Shown here one piece after another: positions 37,351 to 50,253 of a stretch of 64,000 nt of DNA. The stretch is taken from assembly GCF_029407905.1 (NCBI RefSeq), contig NC_073628.1, forward strand, positions 12,739,501 to 12,803,500, written 5' to 3'. The translations under genes and the position numbers were made by a program. The first letter of the stretch is position 1; each line of letters starts with the position of its first letter. The notes beneath the pieces were generated by a model that searched no databases, was not told where the DNA came from, and saw only the letters and a program-made list of their open reading frames with translations. The DNA comes from Bubalus kerabau (taxonomy: Eukaryota > Chordata > Mammalia > Artiodactyla > Bovidae).

Positions 37351-38350
37351 TGCAAGATTAAAAATATTTATTTTATTGTTTGTGTTTGTTTTCTATGTAT
37401 TAATTGTGTGGAAAGTATCATAAAGCTATTAAACTAGAGTAATACGTAGCCAATTGTCTTAGTTTGCTACCTAAGTAACTTTGCTGGATTTATGAAGAAA
37501 CTGGAATTTTTGAACACCCTTTTCAAATGTAACTTGTTCATATACAGGGGACTTACTGTTCTGCTAAACCTGTGGATCCAAAAGTGAATGCATCCCCTCC
37601 AGGTCCAAGGAAGTCACATTCTTGGTTGGGATTTTAGAGGAAACGTGAGATCTCCATAATTCTAGCCATTTCAGTCTTTTCAAAAGATCTTGATCAGGAC
37701 AAACAAATAGTAAAGTAGAAATAGTCATTGTGTTTCTACCCACTTCTACAAAGTGTTGCTAATTTCTCAATACTGGATCTTGTAATGCTGGTGGACTAGA
37801 TGGAGAAGTGATGTGAACAGAAATAAGGAAGGTGAGACAGGTAGGTCAGAATGTGAGGTAACACAGACAGGTATTTAGAAGCTGAAGAATTGAGAGAGAT
37901 TTTGGACCTGGGTTGGAAAAGCAGTTTTCAAAACAAAGTGGATGATGTGGTATGTGTAATCCTCACTTCATTCGTTAGAAGATCTCTACTGACCAGTCTG
38001 CTTCTATTTTCTGGAGCACAGTTCAGATCCATCTAGCTGTTTCTCATTGCTGCTCCTTTCTCCTGGCTCCCACACTATGCCCAGCTGTTCAGCCTATTCC
38101 ATTCTTTTTTTTATTTTGTTGTTGTTGTTTTTCTTTAAGGCAGACACTGCAGGCTACCTACAAAATGATCTATTCTCTGCTTCTCTTTCAAAACTGAAAA
38201 TAGTTTGTTATATAGCCATGAGCCCAGTAGCTACAGGACTGCATTTCCTGCCCACCTGTGCTCTTAGTCATGAGTGGAGACTTAGAGATGCATACATATC
38301 TGTAAGAGGGATTTCTTGGAAGATTGCTTTCAAGAAGCTGATTTAGCTGA
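37351..38350. other. Intergenic stretch, nothing recognised
   Basis: No gene recognised. A GTT-rich run lies near 38118-38131. Confidence 0.4.
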
Positions 38351-39130
38351 GAGGTGTGACTCTTCCCTTCCATACTTTCTTCTTAACTGCTCCTTGGATT
38401 TTGGTTGTGATGGCTGAAACTCCTGAAGTTTTATTGGACAATTATGTATCCTTGGAGATGGATACCACCCAAGTTCTGGCTGGCCCACCTCCAGCTTTGT
38501 TTCAGTGGGAGAGAAAAATCAAGTTTATCTTGCTAAATTATAGTTGTTTTAGTTTTTTGCAATGTGCATCCAAACTAATCCTGATACTACTATGTGTTTA
38601 GTATGATATAGCCTTATTATTTTGTTGGGTTTAGTGAATATATTTATGTTTTATATTTCTCTAGTTTTTATTTCATAAATTGATTCATCAATTTATTTTG
38701 AAGTTTTATACTTTCTTATCTTCTTTCCATTCTTGTTTACTCCATATTTGTACAGCCTGGGCCATGTCCTTTCTTATAACTTCATCCATATCTATATATG
38801 CAGGCCAAAACAGACCCAGAGCTGTGTGGAGGGGACCAAAGAAGAATGAATACAGGGATATGAAAAAAGAGTAGTGGTCCTTGTTACTCATCGTGAATGT
38901 TCTTCAGTAGGATCACATTCTCCTGCCCTTCCGTGTGCCCACCACCGCCAGGTTTTCCATGACCATGGAAGATACTTTGGCCAGTGGAATTTGAGTAGAG
39001 GTGATATGTCACTTCCAAATGGAAGTATTATTTTCTGTCTGATTAGCTGGAATGAAGATATAATGACAGGTGCTGGAGCAGCCATGTTAGACCAGAGGTA
39101 TAAGAAGTGGAAGCACAAGTGGAAGATGTG
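38351..39130. repeat. Probable ancient mammalian interspersed repeat
   Basis: Phrases 'ttggccagtggaatttgagt', 'gatatgtcacttccaaatgg' and 'tgctggagcagccatgttag' belong to a common old mammalian repeat that I remember but cannot assign to a family. The short open frames here look incidental. Confidence 0.4.
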
Positions 39131-39599
39131 ACAAGAAAGAGGTGGGTCCTCATCTCTATGGAGAGACCTGCACTAACATTATATGACAGAGAATTGAAAT
39201 TCTATTGCATCTAAGACAATGTTATTTAGGTTTTGATTACAGTCTTTGAACGTGTAACTTAACACTCAGAAAAACTGATCTTTGTGTTAGCCTTGTCTTG
39301 ACATTAGGGTCTGAATGAGACAATATCTACTGACGTATACTTACAAGTGAGTCAAGCGACAGCCCTGCCCTCTGGAAGCTGTGGTCTAGTGTGGGATTCA
39401 GAAACTCAAGCAAGAACAAAGCCACATGGCAGGACGTCTTCAAGATCCTATAGGAACCCTTGGGAGGGGAACCTCAATCAGTCCTGATCTCAGGATGTTG
39501 CTTGAAGCAGGGACAATCCTCTTTCAGTCTCCTCATAAATAGGCCATGGTGCCAAGTTTCATGTAAAAGTAATTTATTTAAAATTCCTTCCAGAGTGTT

Positions 39600-40136
39600 T
39601 TCCCTTTTGATCTAGTGCTTAAGATATGCGTTTGAGACCTGGTTTGGGAAGATTGCAAATGCCCCAGGGCAACTAAGCCGGTGAGCCACAACTACTGAGC
39701 CTGAGTGCCCTAGAGCCTATGATCTACATCAAGAGAAGCACAGGATTGAAAAGCCAGTGCACTGAAATTACAGAGTAGCCCCTGCTCGCTGCAAATAGAG
39801 AAGTCCTGAGCAGCAATGAAGACTTGCTGCTGCCGCGAAGTCACTTCAGTCATGTCCAACTCTGTGTGTCTCCATAGACGGCAGCCCACCAGGCTCCCGT
39901 GTCCCTGGGATTCTGCAGTTAAGAACAGTGGAGTGGGTTGCCATTTCCTTCTCCAATGCGTAAAAGTGAAAAGTAGAAGTGAAGTTGCTCAGTCGTGTCT
40001 GACCCTCAGTGACCCCATGCACTGCAGCCATCCAGGCTCCTCCATTAATGGGATTTTCCAGGCAAGATTAATGGAATGGGGTGCCATTGCTTTCTCTGCA
40101 ATGAAGACCTAGTGCTGACAAAAAAAAAAAAAAAAT
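39600..40136 (+). mobile_element. CHR SINE split by a Bov-A2
   Basis: CHR-type text 'gtgagccacaactactgagc' and 'aagagaagcacaggattgaa' continues to 'gcaatgaagac' at 39813, is interrupted by the Bov-A2 at 39824-40097, and resumes with 'ctagtgctgac' and a poly(A) run ending at 40136. Confidence 0.75.
39824..40097 (-). mobile_element. Bov-A2 SINE inserted in a CHR SINE
   Basis: Dimeric Bov-A2 on the minus strand, from the (GCT)n side 'ttgctgctgccgcgaagtca' through 'gtggagtgggttgccatttc' to the second unit ending 'gccattgctttctct'. It is flanked by GCAATGAAGAC at 39813-39823 and 40098-40108. Confidence 0.88.
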
Positions 40137-40554
40137 CTCCCAGAGAAACCAGTGAGGTCTCAGGGGAAGCAGGATATGAAAAAGGATGAAACCAGTCTGG
40201 GTCTTATATCATGCAAGTCATGGAGAGGGAAGCTACAGCCTGTTTTCATAGGGAACTTGGAATATAAGTTGTGCCTCAAACATGCCCCAACCCAAGGCTG
40301 GGAGGTGGGATTTCACTCTCCCACTAGCTCCTCCCTCTCATCCTTCAACTAACACCCAGCTAGAGTCTCCAAGCCTTTGTATTAGATCCTCCAAGGACAA
40401 ATCAAAGGTGACACTAGAAGCAAAGCACACCAAAGCTCAGGAAAATGCAACCTCAGATAATGTCTAGATTTCTGCACCCAGTCTGCCATCTTCAACATCA
40501 TATCTGAAATCCTGCGAGTCTAAAGAACTCCATGGATCTATACATGTAAGCTTT

Positions 40555-40800
40555 TTTTTTTTTAATTCAGGTTTAATTTATATAGGAGTGTAGTTGATTT
40601 ACAGCATTGTATTAATATTAGTTTTATGAGAAATTAATTTCCATGTACATGCACATGTATCCATTGTTTCTTAGATTCTTTTCCAATACAGGATATTATA
40701 GACTATTGAGCAGAATTCCTGTGCTGTACAGTAGGTCTTTGTTGATTATCTACTAAATAAAGCAGTATACATATATAAACTCAAACTCTCAGTTTATCCC
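40555..40800 (-). mobile_element. Old artiodactyl L1 3'-end fragment (copy B)
   Basis: Copy B counterpart of the fragment at 245-480, with the same phrase order, for instance 'cagtaggtctttgttgatta'. Confidence 0.6.
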
Positions 40801-43800
40801 ATTCCCCCTTTCCACTTTGGTAACTATAATTTTTTTGATACAGGGAAGGGTCTAGGCACTTTTTAGATGAGGGTCTGTGCTTGTGAGTGTGCAGTGGCCA
40901 GGGAAATCAAGCCTGAGAGAGACTCATTTGAGATGATGGTAAATGTTGAGAAAGACCTGGCCATGAAAAAAGCTGGGAGAAAAACATTCTAGGTGTGGAA
41001 CCTAGACCCTGCTAAGGACCAAGGTAAACAAGTTTAATGAATGGCTACCCTTCCACTGTTAAACCTTCCTTCCATGCTTGGAACTTGGCTTATAGGTCAA
41101 CCACCATGACCTCATCCCATGCTTCAGTTGTGAGTTAGCAGCAATGAGGCATTTCAGCCTTCCCAAGAAGGGAGAACCTGGAGCTATCACGAGGCTGAAT
41201 ATGCTCTGGACTCAGGGACATGTCCACAAACTGGTTATCACCTGGAGCATCAGGTGCTAGGGGCACCACCAATGCCTCTGACTATCTCCATATACTTGTT
41301 CTCAGGAGGAGAAATGCCAAGGAACAGATAGAGCAAGAAACAAGTAATGACTCTTTTTCATCTTGCCCTGTGTGATTTCCACGGCCCTTTGACCACACTG
41401 CTTTCTGCTCCAAACTCTTTCCTCTTTTGTTTCTTCAAAGGTGGCTTGTGAATAATAGCACCTTACTGTGAAGCCTGGTGGCTGGAAATGAAGTTACAGT
41501 TATCTGGGACCCAGAGATGTCCAACCTTGTCCTGTGTTTCTGTCCTTTTCTCCAACCAGATTCATAAAACAAAGTCCTTACAAAATATAAAGGTGATTGT
41601 AATTCTCTCATGGCCTTTGAATCTCCAAGGTCTATTTGGAGCATCAAAGAGGGAACAGATCCTGGCATCCAGGCTAGTCTCAGACCCTGACCTTACTCAG
41701 CCAATGGTTCCCTGATGAAACATAAGGCACATATCTAAGTTGCCAGAAGGCTGAGAAGAGAAAACTTCTCGCTGTGAATGCAGGTTCATGTTACCCAGTC
41801 AGCCAAGGGTCTGTCCTGTGTGAATGAGGAGCAGGAGCTCTGGGGATCTGAGTTGGGAGTGAGTCAGTCACCACCTCTGCGAGGGCATCCTAGGGTCACT
41901 ATAGCTGAGCCGATCCCACTGTGCCTGGAACCCAGAAGAAACAGCCCTGAATATTGCTTTCCTGCTGCTACATGGAGGTAGGTTTGCTGATATAATCAGA
42001 ACCAGACTTGAGGGGCAACGGGAAACAAACTTACGCTCTGGTGCTTGCAGACATCTGAGAGCTACCCAGCAGTGGATGCAATTGATCTTTCTCTCATCTT
42101 TCCTTCCTGGAAGTATCCTAGCCTGGGAACCAGAGTTCCTGCATCCCAAGTCTTCACTAACTTACCTGCAGCCAAGGTGAGTCATACCCCCCAGGGTTTA
42201 GTTTCCAGCACTTGTTCCAGACTGAGGCTCAAAGCCAATTAGTGGACAAGTGGTTCAGAGGCGGGTGTTGATGAGGAAGCTGAAGCTGCCTCTGGTGGGC
42301 AGGGGGCTGTAACTGTCTGGTGATGTTCATGGGTCCTGGGCTCAGGACTGGGAGTGGTATACAACTTGGCACACAGTTGCTGTGACACCGAGGACCTTAG
42401 AGGCCTTGCCCACTGGAACTTACCATCATTTGGGTTCTGTGGGATGAGATCAGGTAGTTATAAGTCAGAAGTTACCAATGGGGAAGCTTGTAGATTCCTC
42501 AGCAGAAACCCAAATTAGGCTGATGAATCATCTCTCCAAAAAAATCTGGGACCTAGATATGCCAGGACTCTTAGACAAATTTTGTACTATTATAAATACC
42601 ATTTAAAGTAGGTCATCTTTTGGATGACCTGCCATTTGCTCTCTGGCTTGGGATAATACCCACAGTTAGAGTGGAATCAAAGGGCCTCTGGGGGATGCTG
42701 TCCCTCTCCCTGTGACTCATTAGGAGTGAGTACATCTCTCTCAACTCCACATCTGGAGCAGAGATTCCAGCAGGAAGGATGTTACCTCCAATTTAACCAG
42801 AAGACTCAAGAAGGTCTGGCCCTCAGGTGGGCCCTATTCTTTTCCCAGTGCTTCTTCCTTCCCTCCTGGGTTCTGTGCTAGCTGCCCACCTCCTGGCTAC
42901 TGGGTTCTGCGTTCCTTCTCCCTTCACTTGTAGATTTCTAGGCAGTCCCACCTGTGGCTCCCTCCTTACCTAGGCCCAATCCCTCACCTGCAGATGGCAC
43001 TAAAGAAGGCAGAACCGAGACTGGTTTTCCAAATTCATTCTTTCTAAAAATGTCTGCATTCCTCCTGCTTCCGGACCCTGTCCTGAATCATCCACATCTC
43101 CAGCTAGATGACTCAGCTTAGCAGAGGAATGAAGATACAGATGGGGGAGGGGGGCGGTAAGGGTGTCAGGTATGGGGGACAGTTTTCAGATGACAATAGA
43201 TGAGTTGGAATAAGGAGCATGTGGTCCTCCAACCATTCATATATTGGGGACCTGCCAGAATCTATTATCTTGGGCTGCTCAACATATCAGTAAGACAGAA
43301 ACTTCAAAATGGACTTTCTATAAACTTACTGCAAAACAATTTCAAACATAACAAATACAAGAAAGAATAGTGTCATGAACCCTATATTTCACCATTCAGT
43401 ATCAATAACTACAAAACTAACCTCTTAGTCCCACAGGCTGTCATAGACTGGAGACTATGCAACATCAAGGTGAAGGACAATTGAGTTCCCAGGGAAGACA
43501 TTCTTGACTTGCGCATCAGTCTTTCTCTTCTTGCTATGTTCTCACATGTGGTGGCTGATGGGAAGGAAGAAGAGGGAGAATAAGACGGAAAAATAAGGAG
43601 AGGCTAATCTCATCATGAGGGACCACCATCAACACCCCTTGTCAACCTAGGTACCTCCCAAGGCCCTACTTCCTAATACTATCACATTGGGAGTCAAGGG
43701 TAGACACAATTCAATCCAAAGCAGCTATGCAGATCTGTTTTTAAATCAAGACAGACACTCATTTCACCAAATGTACATAATGAGTATTTGTGGTAGAATA

Positions 43801-44054
43801 ATTGGATATGAAAAAAAAAATGCTCTTTTGTTCCCAAGAAAATGAACATTTTATATCCAGTCCACGTGCAAATTTCCCTGATTCTCAAAAAGCAGATGTC
43901 TTTTCACAGTTTATTGAAGAATGTAGTCATATGATGCACTTGGTTGTTCTCCTTTAAGACAAAATAGCTGTTCCTCTCCCAATTTTAATGCCATTTATTT
44001 GTTCAGAAACAAGGAGGAAGCAGGGTGGTTTGTCTTACAGAATGTCCCACTATT
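40801..44054. other. 5' flank of PAG copy B, no recognised gene
   Basis: Counterpart of 480-3860. No exon or young repeat recognised. The antisense open frame seen at 835-1080 is disrupted here, which argues against it being a conserved gene. Confidence 0.5.
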
Positions 44055-44225
44055 GGGTTTAGAGCAGGAGTCTACAATACCAGCACAGTGGGCCAGGACC
44101 AGTACCAGTCCTTAGTCTATTAGGAACCAGACCTCCACAACAGGGTCTGAGCTGCAGGCCAGTGAGTGAGGCTTCATCTGTATTACAGCTGCTCCCCATC
44201 ACTCTCTTATCACCCCCAGAAGGGA
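44055..44225 (+). repeat. Ancient hAT-like repeat (copy B)
   Basis: Counterpart of 3860-4075, without the 38-bp tandem duplication of copy A. Confidence 0.5.
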
Positions 44226-44402
44226 TAGTCTAGCTTGTTTTCCTGGAACTCTTTGTAGTTACATAACATATGCTTAATAGAAACAAAAACAGCTTAAATA
44301 TGGTTGACTGTTTTCCTTTCTCAGTGCTCAGAATGGTAAGTTGGTGCCTTAGCAGTCTATCACAGTGACAAATTAGATGATGCCTATTAACATTTGGACA
44401 CA

Positions 44403-44655
44403 TTCCGCCAGCTTAAAATTCAATATTAAAAAAAAAAACTAATGTCATGGGATCCAGCCACATCCTTCATGGCAAATAGAAGGAGAAAAAGTGGACGCAG
44501 TGAAAGATTTCTTCATCTTAGCCTCTAAAACCACTGTGGATGGTGCCTGCAGCCATGAAATCAGAAGACATTTGCTTCTTGGCAGGAAAGCTATGATAAA
44601 CATAAACAGTTTATTGAGAAGCAGAAACATCATTCTGCCCTACAAGCTGGTAGAT
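44403..44655 (+). mobile_element. Ancient BovB fragment (copy B)
   Basis: Counterpart of 4250-4495, with the same decayed BovB phrase order and no tail. Confidence 0.75.
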
Positions 44656-45157
44656 ATTTGCCCTTATCATTTGGATTCCTAAACTTTCTGTCCAGTCCCC
44701 ACTGGTCTTTTAAGTCCCTCAGTTTTCTTTCCCTTCCTGATTTCCAAGATTATTTTGTGCATTTCTTTACCCAGTCTTCAAATCAGCCATCTCTTTAGAT
44801 TGTCAGATGGGAAATGTATTTAGAAGCTACATGTTAGACTTCAGAATAGTCACTGTTATCAAGTTGTCACTGTTTCTAGGCTTTACAGTGGTTGGAGGAG
44901 GAAGTACACATTTTCATTAGAAATTAAAATAAAAAGGAATATAATTATTTGGTACAAACTTATGCTTTCAGTTCAAGATTTAAGACAGCAGAGTTTGAGT
45001 TAAATCTCTTTATGTTATGTGTGAACCTCTTTTTCTAGCCACTGAAAGGCTTACTTCAAAATATTAGTTTTAATTATTTTCTTACTTTTACCTGTTAACA
45101 AACATACGATTCTGTCACAATAACAGAAACAATATGAAGAACAATAAGTTGTTGAAT

Positions 45158-48100
45158 TATTGTTCGCCACAGCTGCGATGGCAGTGCAGATGCCTGGTGG
45201 CTGCAATGGCAGTGCAGAAGCGTGGCAGAGAGGAACTACCCCACGCCAAATAAGGGGCAGCAGCCGAGTGGAGCTACCCTACTTCCAAGGTAAGGAGCAG
45301 CGGCTGCACTTTGCTGGAGCAGCTGTGAAGAGATACCCACGTCCAAGTTAAGACAAATCCAAGTAAGATGATAGGCGTTGAGAGAGGGCATCAGAGGGCA
45401 GACAGACTGAAACCACACTCACAGACAACTAGCCAATCTGTCACATGGACCACAGCCTTGTCTAACTCAATGAAATTAAGCCATGTCATGTAGGGACACC
45501 CAAGATGGATCAGTCATGGTGGAGAGGTCTGACAGAATATGGTCCCCTGGAGAAAGGAATGGCAAACCACTTCAGTATTCTTGCCTTAAGAACCTCGTGA
45601 ACAGTATGATAAGGCAAAAAGATAGGACACTGAAAGATGAACTCCCCAGGTCAGTAGGTGACCAATATGCTACTGGAGATCAGCAGACAAATAACTCCAG
45701 AAAGAATGAAGGGATGGAGCCAAAGTAAAGACAACACCCAGTTGAGGATGGGACTGGTGATAGAAGCCATATTCAATGCTGTAGAGAGCAATATTGCATG
45801 TTAACTTGGATTGTTAGGTCCATGAATGAAGGCAAACTGGAAGTGGTCAAACAGGAGATGACAAGAGTGAACATAGACATTTGAGGATTCAGAGAACTAA
45901 GATAGACTGGAATGGGTGAATTTAATTCAAATCACCATTATATCTACTACTGTGGGCAGGAATCCCTTAGAAGAAATGGAGTAGACATCATAGTCAACAA
46001 AAGAGTCTGAAATGCAGTACTTGGATGCAATCTCAAAAATGATAGTATGACCTCTGTTCATTTCCAAGGCAAACCATTCAATACCATGGTAATACACGTC
46101 TATGCCCCGATCAGTAATGCTGAAGAAGCTGAAGTTGAACAGTTCTATGAAGACCTACAAGACCTTCTAGAACTAACACGCAAAAAAGATGTAATTTTCA
46201 TTATAATGGACTGGAATGCAAAAGTAGGAATCAAGAAACAGCAGGAGTAACATGCAAATTTGGAATGGAATACAGAATGAAGCAGGGCAAAGGCTAATAG
46301 AGTTCTGCCAAGAGAATGCACTGGTCATAGCAAACACCCAATTCCAACAACACAAGAGAAGACTCTACATATGAACATCACCAGATGGTTGGTACCAAAA
46401 TGAGATTGATTATATACTTTGCAGCCAAAGATGGAGAAGCTCTATACAATCACCAAAAACAAGACTGGGAGCTGACAGTGGCTCAGATCATGAACTCCTT
46501 GTTTCCAAATTCAGACTGAAATTGAAGAAAGTGGAGAAAAGCACTAGACCATTCAGGTATGACCTAAATCAAATCCCTTTGGACTATACAGAGGAAGTGA
46601 AAAATAGATTTAAGGGACAAGATATAATAGACAGAGTGCCTATGAATGGAGGTTCATGACATTGTACAGAAGACAGGAATCAAGACCATCCCCAAGTAAA
46701 AGAAATGCAAAAAAGCAAAATGGCTGTCTGAGGAGGCCTTACAGATTGCTGTGAAAAGAAGGGAAGCAAAAAGCAAAGGAGAAAAGCAAAGATATACCCA
46801 TTTGAATGCAGAGTTCCAAAGAATAGCAAGAAGAGATAAGAAAGTCTTCCTCAGTGATCAATGCAAAGAGGAAAACAATAGAATGGGAAAGACTAGAGAT
46901 TTCTTCAAGAAAATTAGAGATACCAAGGGAATATTTCATGCAAAGATGAGTTCAATAAAGGACAGAAATAGTACGGACCTAACAGAAGAAGAAGATATTA
47001 AGAAGAGGTGCCAAGCATATACAGAGGAACTATGCCAAAAAGATCTTCACGACTCAGATAATCACGATGGTGTGATCACTCACCTAGAGCCAGACATCCT
47101 GGAATGTGAAGTCAAATGGGCCTTAGGAAGCATCACTATGAACAAAGCTAGTGGAGGTGATGGGATTCAGGTGAGGTATTTCAACTCCTGATAGATAATG
47201 CTGTGAAAGTTCTGCACTCAATATGCCAGCAAATTTGGAAAACTCAGCAGTGGCCACAGGACTGGAAAAGTCCATTTTCATTCCAGTCCCAAAGAAAGGC
47301 ATTTCCAAATAATGCACAATTTACAGCACAATTGCACTCATCTCACACGTTAGTAAAGTAATGCTCAAAATTCTCCAAGCCAGGCTTCAGCAATATGTGA
47401 CCTGTGAACATCCAGATGTTCAAGCTGGTTTTAGAAAAGGCAAAGAAACCAGAGATCAAATTGCCAACATCAGCTGGATCATCAAAAAGGCAAGAAAGTG
47501 CCAGAAAAACACCTATCTCTTCTTTATTGACTATGCCAAAGCCTTAGACTGTGTGAATCACAATAAACTGGAAAATTCTGAGAGATGGGAATACCAGACC
47601 ACCTGACCTGCCTCTTGAGAAACCTGTATGCAGGTCTGGAGGCAACAGTTAGAACTGGACATAGAACAACAGACTGGTTCCAAACAGGAAAGGAGTATGT
47701 CAAGGCTGTATATTGTCACCCTGCTTATTTAACTTATATGCAGAGTACATCATGAAAATGCTGAGCTGGAGGAAGCACAGGTAGGAATCAAGATTGCCAG
47801 GAGAAATATCAATAACCTCAGATATGCAAATGACACCACCCTATTGCAGAAATTGAAGAAGAGTAAAGAACTTCTTGATTAAGGTCAAAGTGCAGAGTTA
47901 AAAGTTGGCTTAAAGCTCAACATTTAGAAAACTAAGATCATGGCATCCAGTCCCATCACTTCATGGCCAACAGATGGGGAAACAGTGGAGACAGTGGTTG
48001 ACTTCATTTTTCTGGGCTGCAAAATCACTGCATATGGTGATTGCAGACATGAAATTAAATGATGCTTACACCTTGGAAGGAAAGTTGAGACTAATCTAGA

Positions 48101-48761
48101 CAGTATATTGAAAAGCAGAGACATTACTATGTCAAAAAAGGTCCGTGTAGTCAAGGCTATTGTTTTTCCAGTGGTCATGTATGGAAGTGAGAGTTGTACT
48201 ATAGAGAAAGCTGAGGCCCGAAGAATTGATGCTTTTGACCTGTGGTGTTGGAGAAAACTCTTGAGTGTCTCTTGGACTACAAGGAGATCCAACCAACCCA
48301 TCCTAAAGGAAATCAGTCCTGAATTTTCACTAGAAGGATGGATGCTGAAGCTGAAACTCCAATAGTTTGGCCACCTGATGCGAAGACCTGACCCATATGA
48401 TACAGGGAAGGAAGTGGGAAGGGGGTAAAGGATGGGGAACACGTGTATACCTGTGGTGGATACATGTTGATGTATGGCAAAACCAATACAATATTGTAAA
48501 GTAATTAACCTCCAATTAAAATAAATAAGTTTATATAAAAAAGAAAAAAAAAAAAGAAAATTCCCTAATGTTGGGAAAGATTGAGGGCAGGAGGAGAAGG
48601 GGATGACAGAAGATGAGATGGTTGGATGGCATCACCAACTCAATGGACATGAGTATGTGTGGACTCCGGGAGTTGGTGATGGACAAGGAGGCCTTGCATG
48701 CTGCCATTCATGGGCTCACAAAGAGTTGAACATGACTGAGCAAATGAACTGAACTGAACTG
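45158..48761 (+). mobile_element. Nearly full-length BovB inserted in PAG copy B upstream region
   Basis: Starts with a G+C-rich 5' region ('gttcgccacagctgcgatgg') and ends in GAACTGAACTGAACTG. It is flanked by the exact duplication AAGTTGTTGAAT at 45146-45157 and 48762-48773. The uninterrupted site is in copy A at 4989-5000. Coding remnants on the plus strand are endonuclease near 46047-46250 (VIHVYAPISNAEEAEVEQFY), reverse transcriptase from 46751, the linker EELCQKDLHDSDNHDGVITH near 47030, and a C-terminal part to 48365. The catalytic YADD reads YAND near 47823, and many shifts and stops make it inactive. A nested L1 tail sits at 48396-48562. Confidence 0.93.
48396..48562 (+). mobile_element. 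L1-BT 3'-end fragment nested in the BovB
   Basis: From about 'atatgatacagggaag' through 'atacctgtggtggatacatg', 'ccaatacaatattgtaaagt' and an A-rich tail ending at 48562. It interrupts the BovB C-terminal region, and about ten to twenty expected BovB bases are missing at the junction. Confidence 0.85.
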
Positions 48762-48978
48762 AAGTTGTTGAATATAGTGTCACATTTCTTTCCTTTTTTT
48801 CTTTTGGTTTTCTTTGATTTTGTTTTTGATGGGCAGTCTTTTTGTTTTTCTTCAGAAGATATTCCCTTCTGAATGTAGAGTCATAACTCTGAATTTTAAA
48901 GCCACTTAGTGTGTTGTTACAGGTAACTAGTCAACAACTTGATGCAATTAGATTTATTAGTCTTTGTTCTCAATTTGT

Positions 48979-49193
48979 TCAGTTCAGTTCAGTCCTTTAG
49001 CTGTGTCTGTCTCTTTGCAGCGCCATAGACTGCAGCATGCTAGGCTTCCCTATCCATCACCAACTCCCACAGCTTGCTCAAACTCATGTCCTTCGACTTG
49101 GTGATGGTATCGAACCATCTCATCTGCTGCCTTCTGCTTCTCCTCTTGCCTGCAATCTTTCCTAATATCAGCGTCTTTTCCAATGAGTCAGCA
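48979..49193 (-). mobile_element. BovB fragment (copy B), shortened
   Basis: Counterpart of 5209-5585. It stops at 'caatgagtcagca' and jumps to sequence equivalent to copy A about 6025, so copy B has a deletion with one breakpoint inside the element. Confidence 0.85.
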
Positions 49194-50246
49194 TGTTTAG
49201 TATACATTCAGTCTCTTTTAAAATCAACCAATATGAATTAAATTTCTCTCTGTCTCCACTGCACTCCCAACTCTAGGCCAGAAACAAAAAACTGCAGACT
49301 GAAGGCTGAAACTAGCACATCACTGTGGAGATTTGTTCCCACTTTCTTTTCAGGAAAAAAAGAATTAGTTTCTAACATTAAAATCAGTAGATTGTACACA
49401 AATATCCAAACTTCTGATTCTCTTGAAAACATGGCCAACTGGCCTGCTTTCCAGCATGGCTGAAGTGGAGGAAAGGCTGCTCCCAGTGGTAAGGCCTGTG
49501 CTGCCCAGATTCCAACATGGCCACCTAGTCTTAGTATCATATCTCCTGCCTCCTGGGGCCATGAGTTTGTGAGAACTAGATTTCTAGCTCTCTTAAGATA
49601 AAGACTACTTTTGTCTTGATCAACTTTGACTTTGAAGACTTTAGCTCAGAACCTAGCACACATGTCTTCATTGTACAGTTGTTGGATGATATAAAATATC
49701 TTGTGGATGCATATGACATTTCTTCCAATACTGAAACCATGCAATTGAAGTATTGCTCTGCCCTAAATTTTTGATGCAGACTGGCATCATAGGGGTCCCT
49801 GATGTCTGCCATTAGACCCACTACCTAAGGCAAGGTGTATTTCCCTGGGCTGTCCCTGAAGTCTTCACTTTGCCATTTGACAACTTATCCTCCTAGGAAT
49901 CTCCTCTCCAACGAACACAGCAATGAATATCTCATGAAGTGGCTAGGAAGATGACATGAAACCCCAAGTGTCGAGCATGGCCCCTAGTATCCATTTTCAT
50001 GATGTTCTTAGCCATTTTTTCTCCAAGTAGGCAAGATTCTCCATCTTCTTAGATGTCCATGAAGATCAGTTTGACTTTCCAACCAAGCTTCAGGGAAGAG
50101 ATTATGGTTCAATTCTCTGTATTCTGAAAAGCTTCAAAGTCCACTCACCAAGGCCACTGATGAAGGTAAAGATTTTATCAAGAGCTTTTTTTTTTTTTTC
50201 AAATCTTTTAGTGGTCTAAAGGGGAAAACTAGGGTAGCTTAGAGCA

Positions 50247-50253
50247 TATATAA
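50247..50253 (+). promoter_or_regulatory. TATA box of PAG copy B
   Basis: TATATAA 73 bp upstream of the exon 1 start codon (50326), equivalent to 7071-7077 in copy A. Confidence 0.75.

Noticed and set aside
38047..38346. Plus-strand open frame near 38 kb
   Set aside because: No family match, no gene context, and nearby text looks like an old interspersed repeat.
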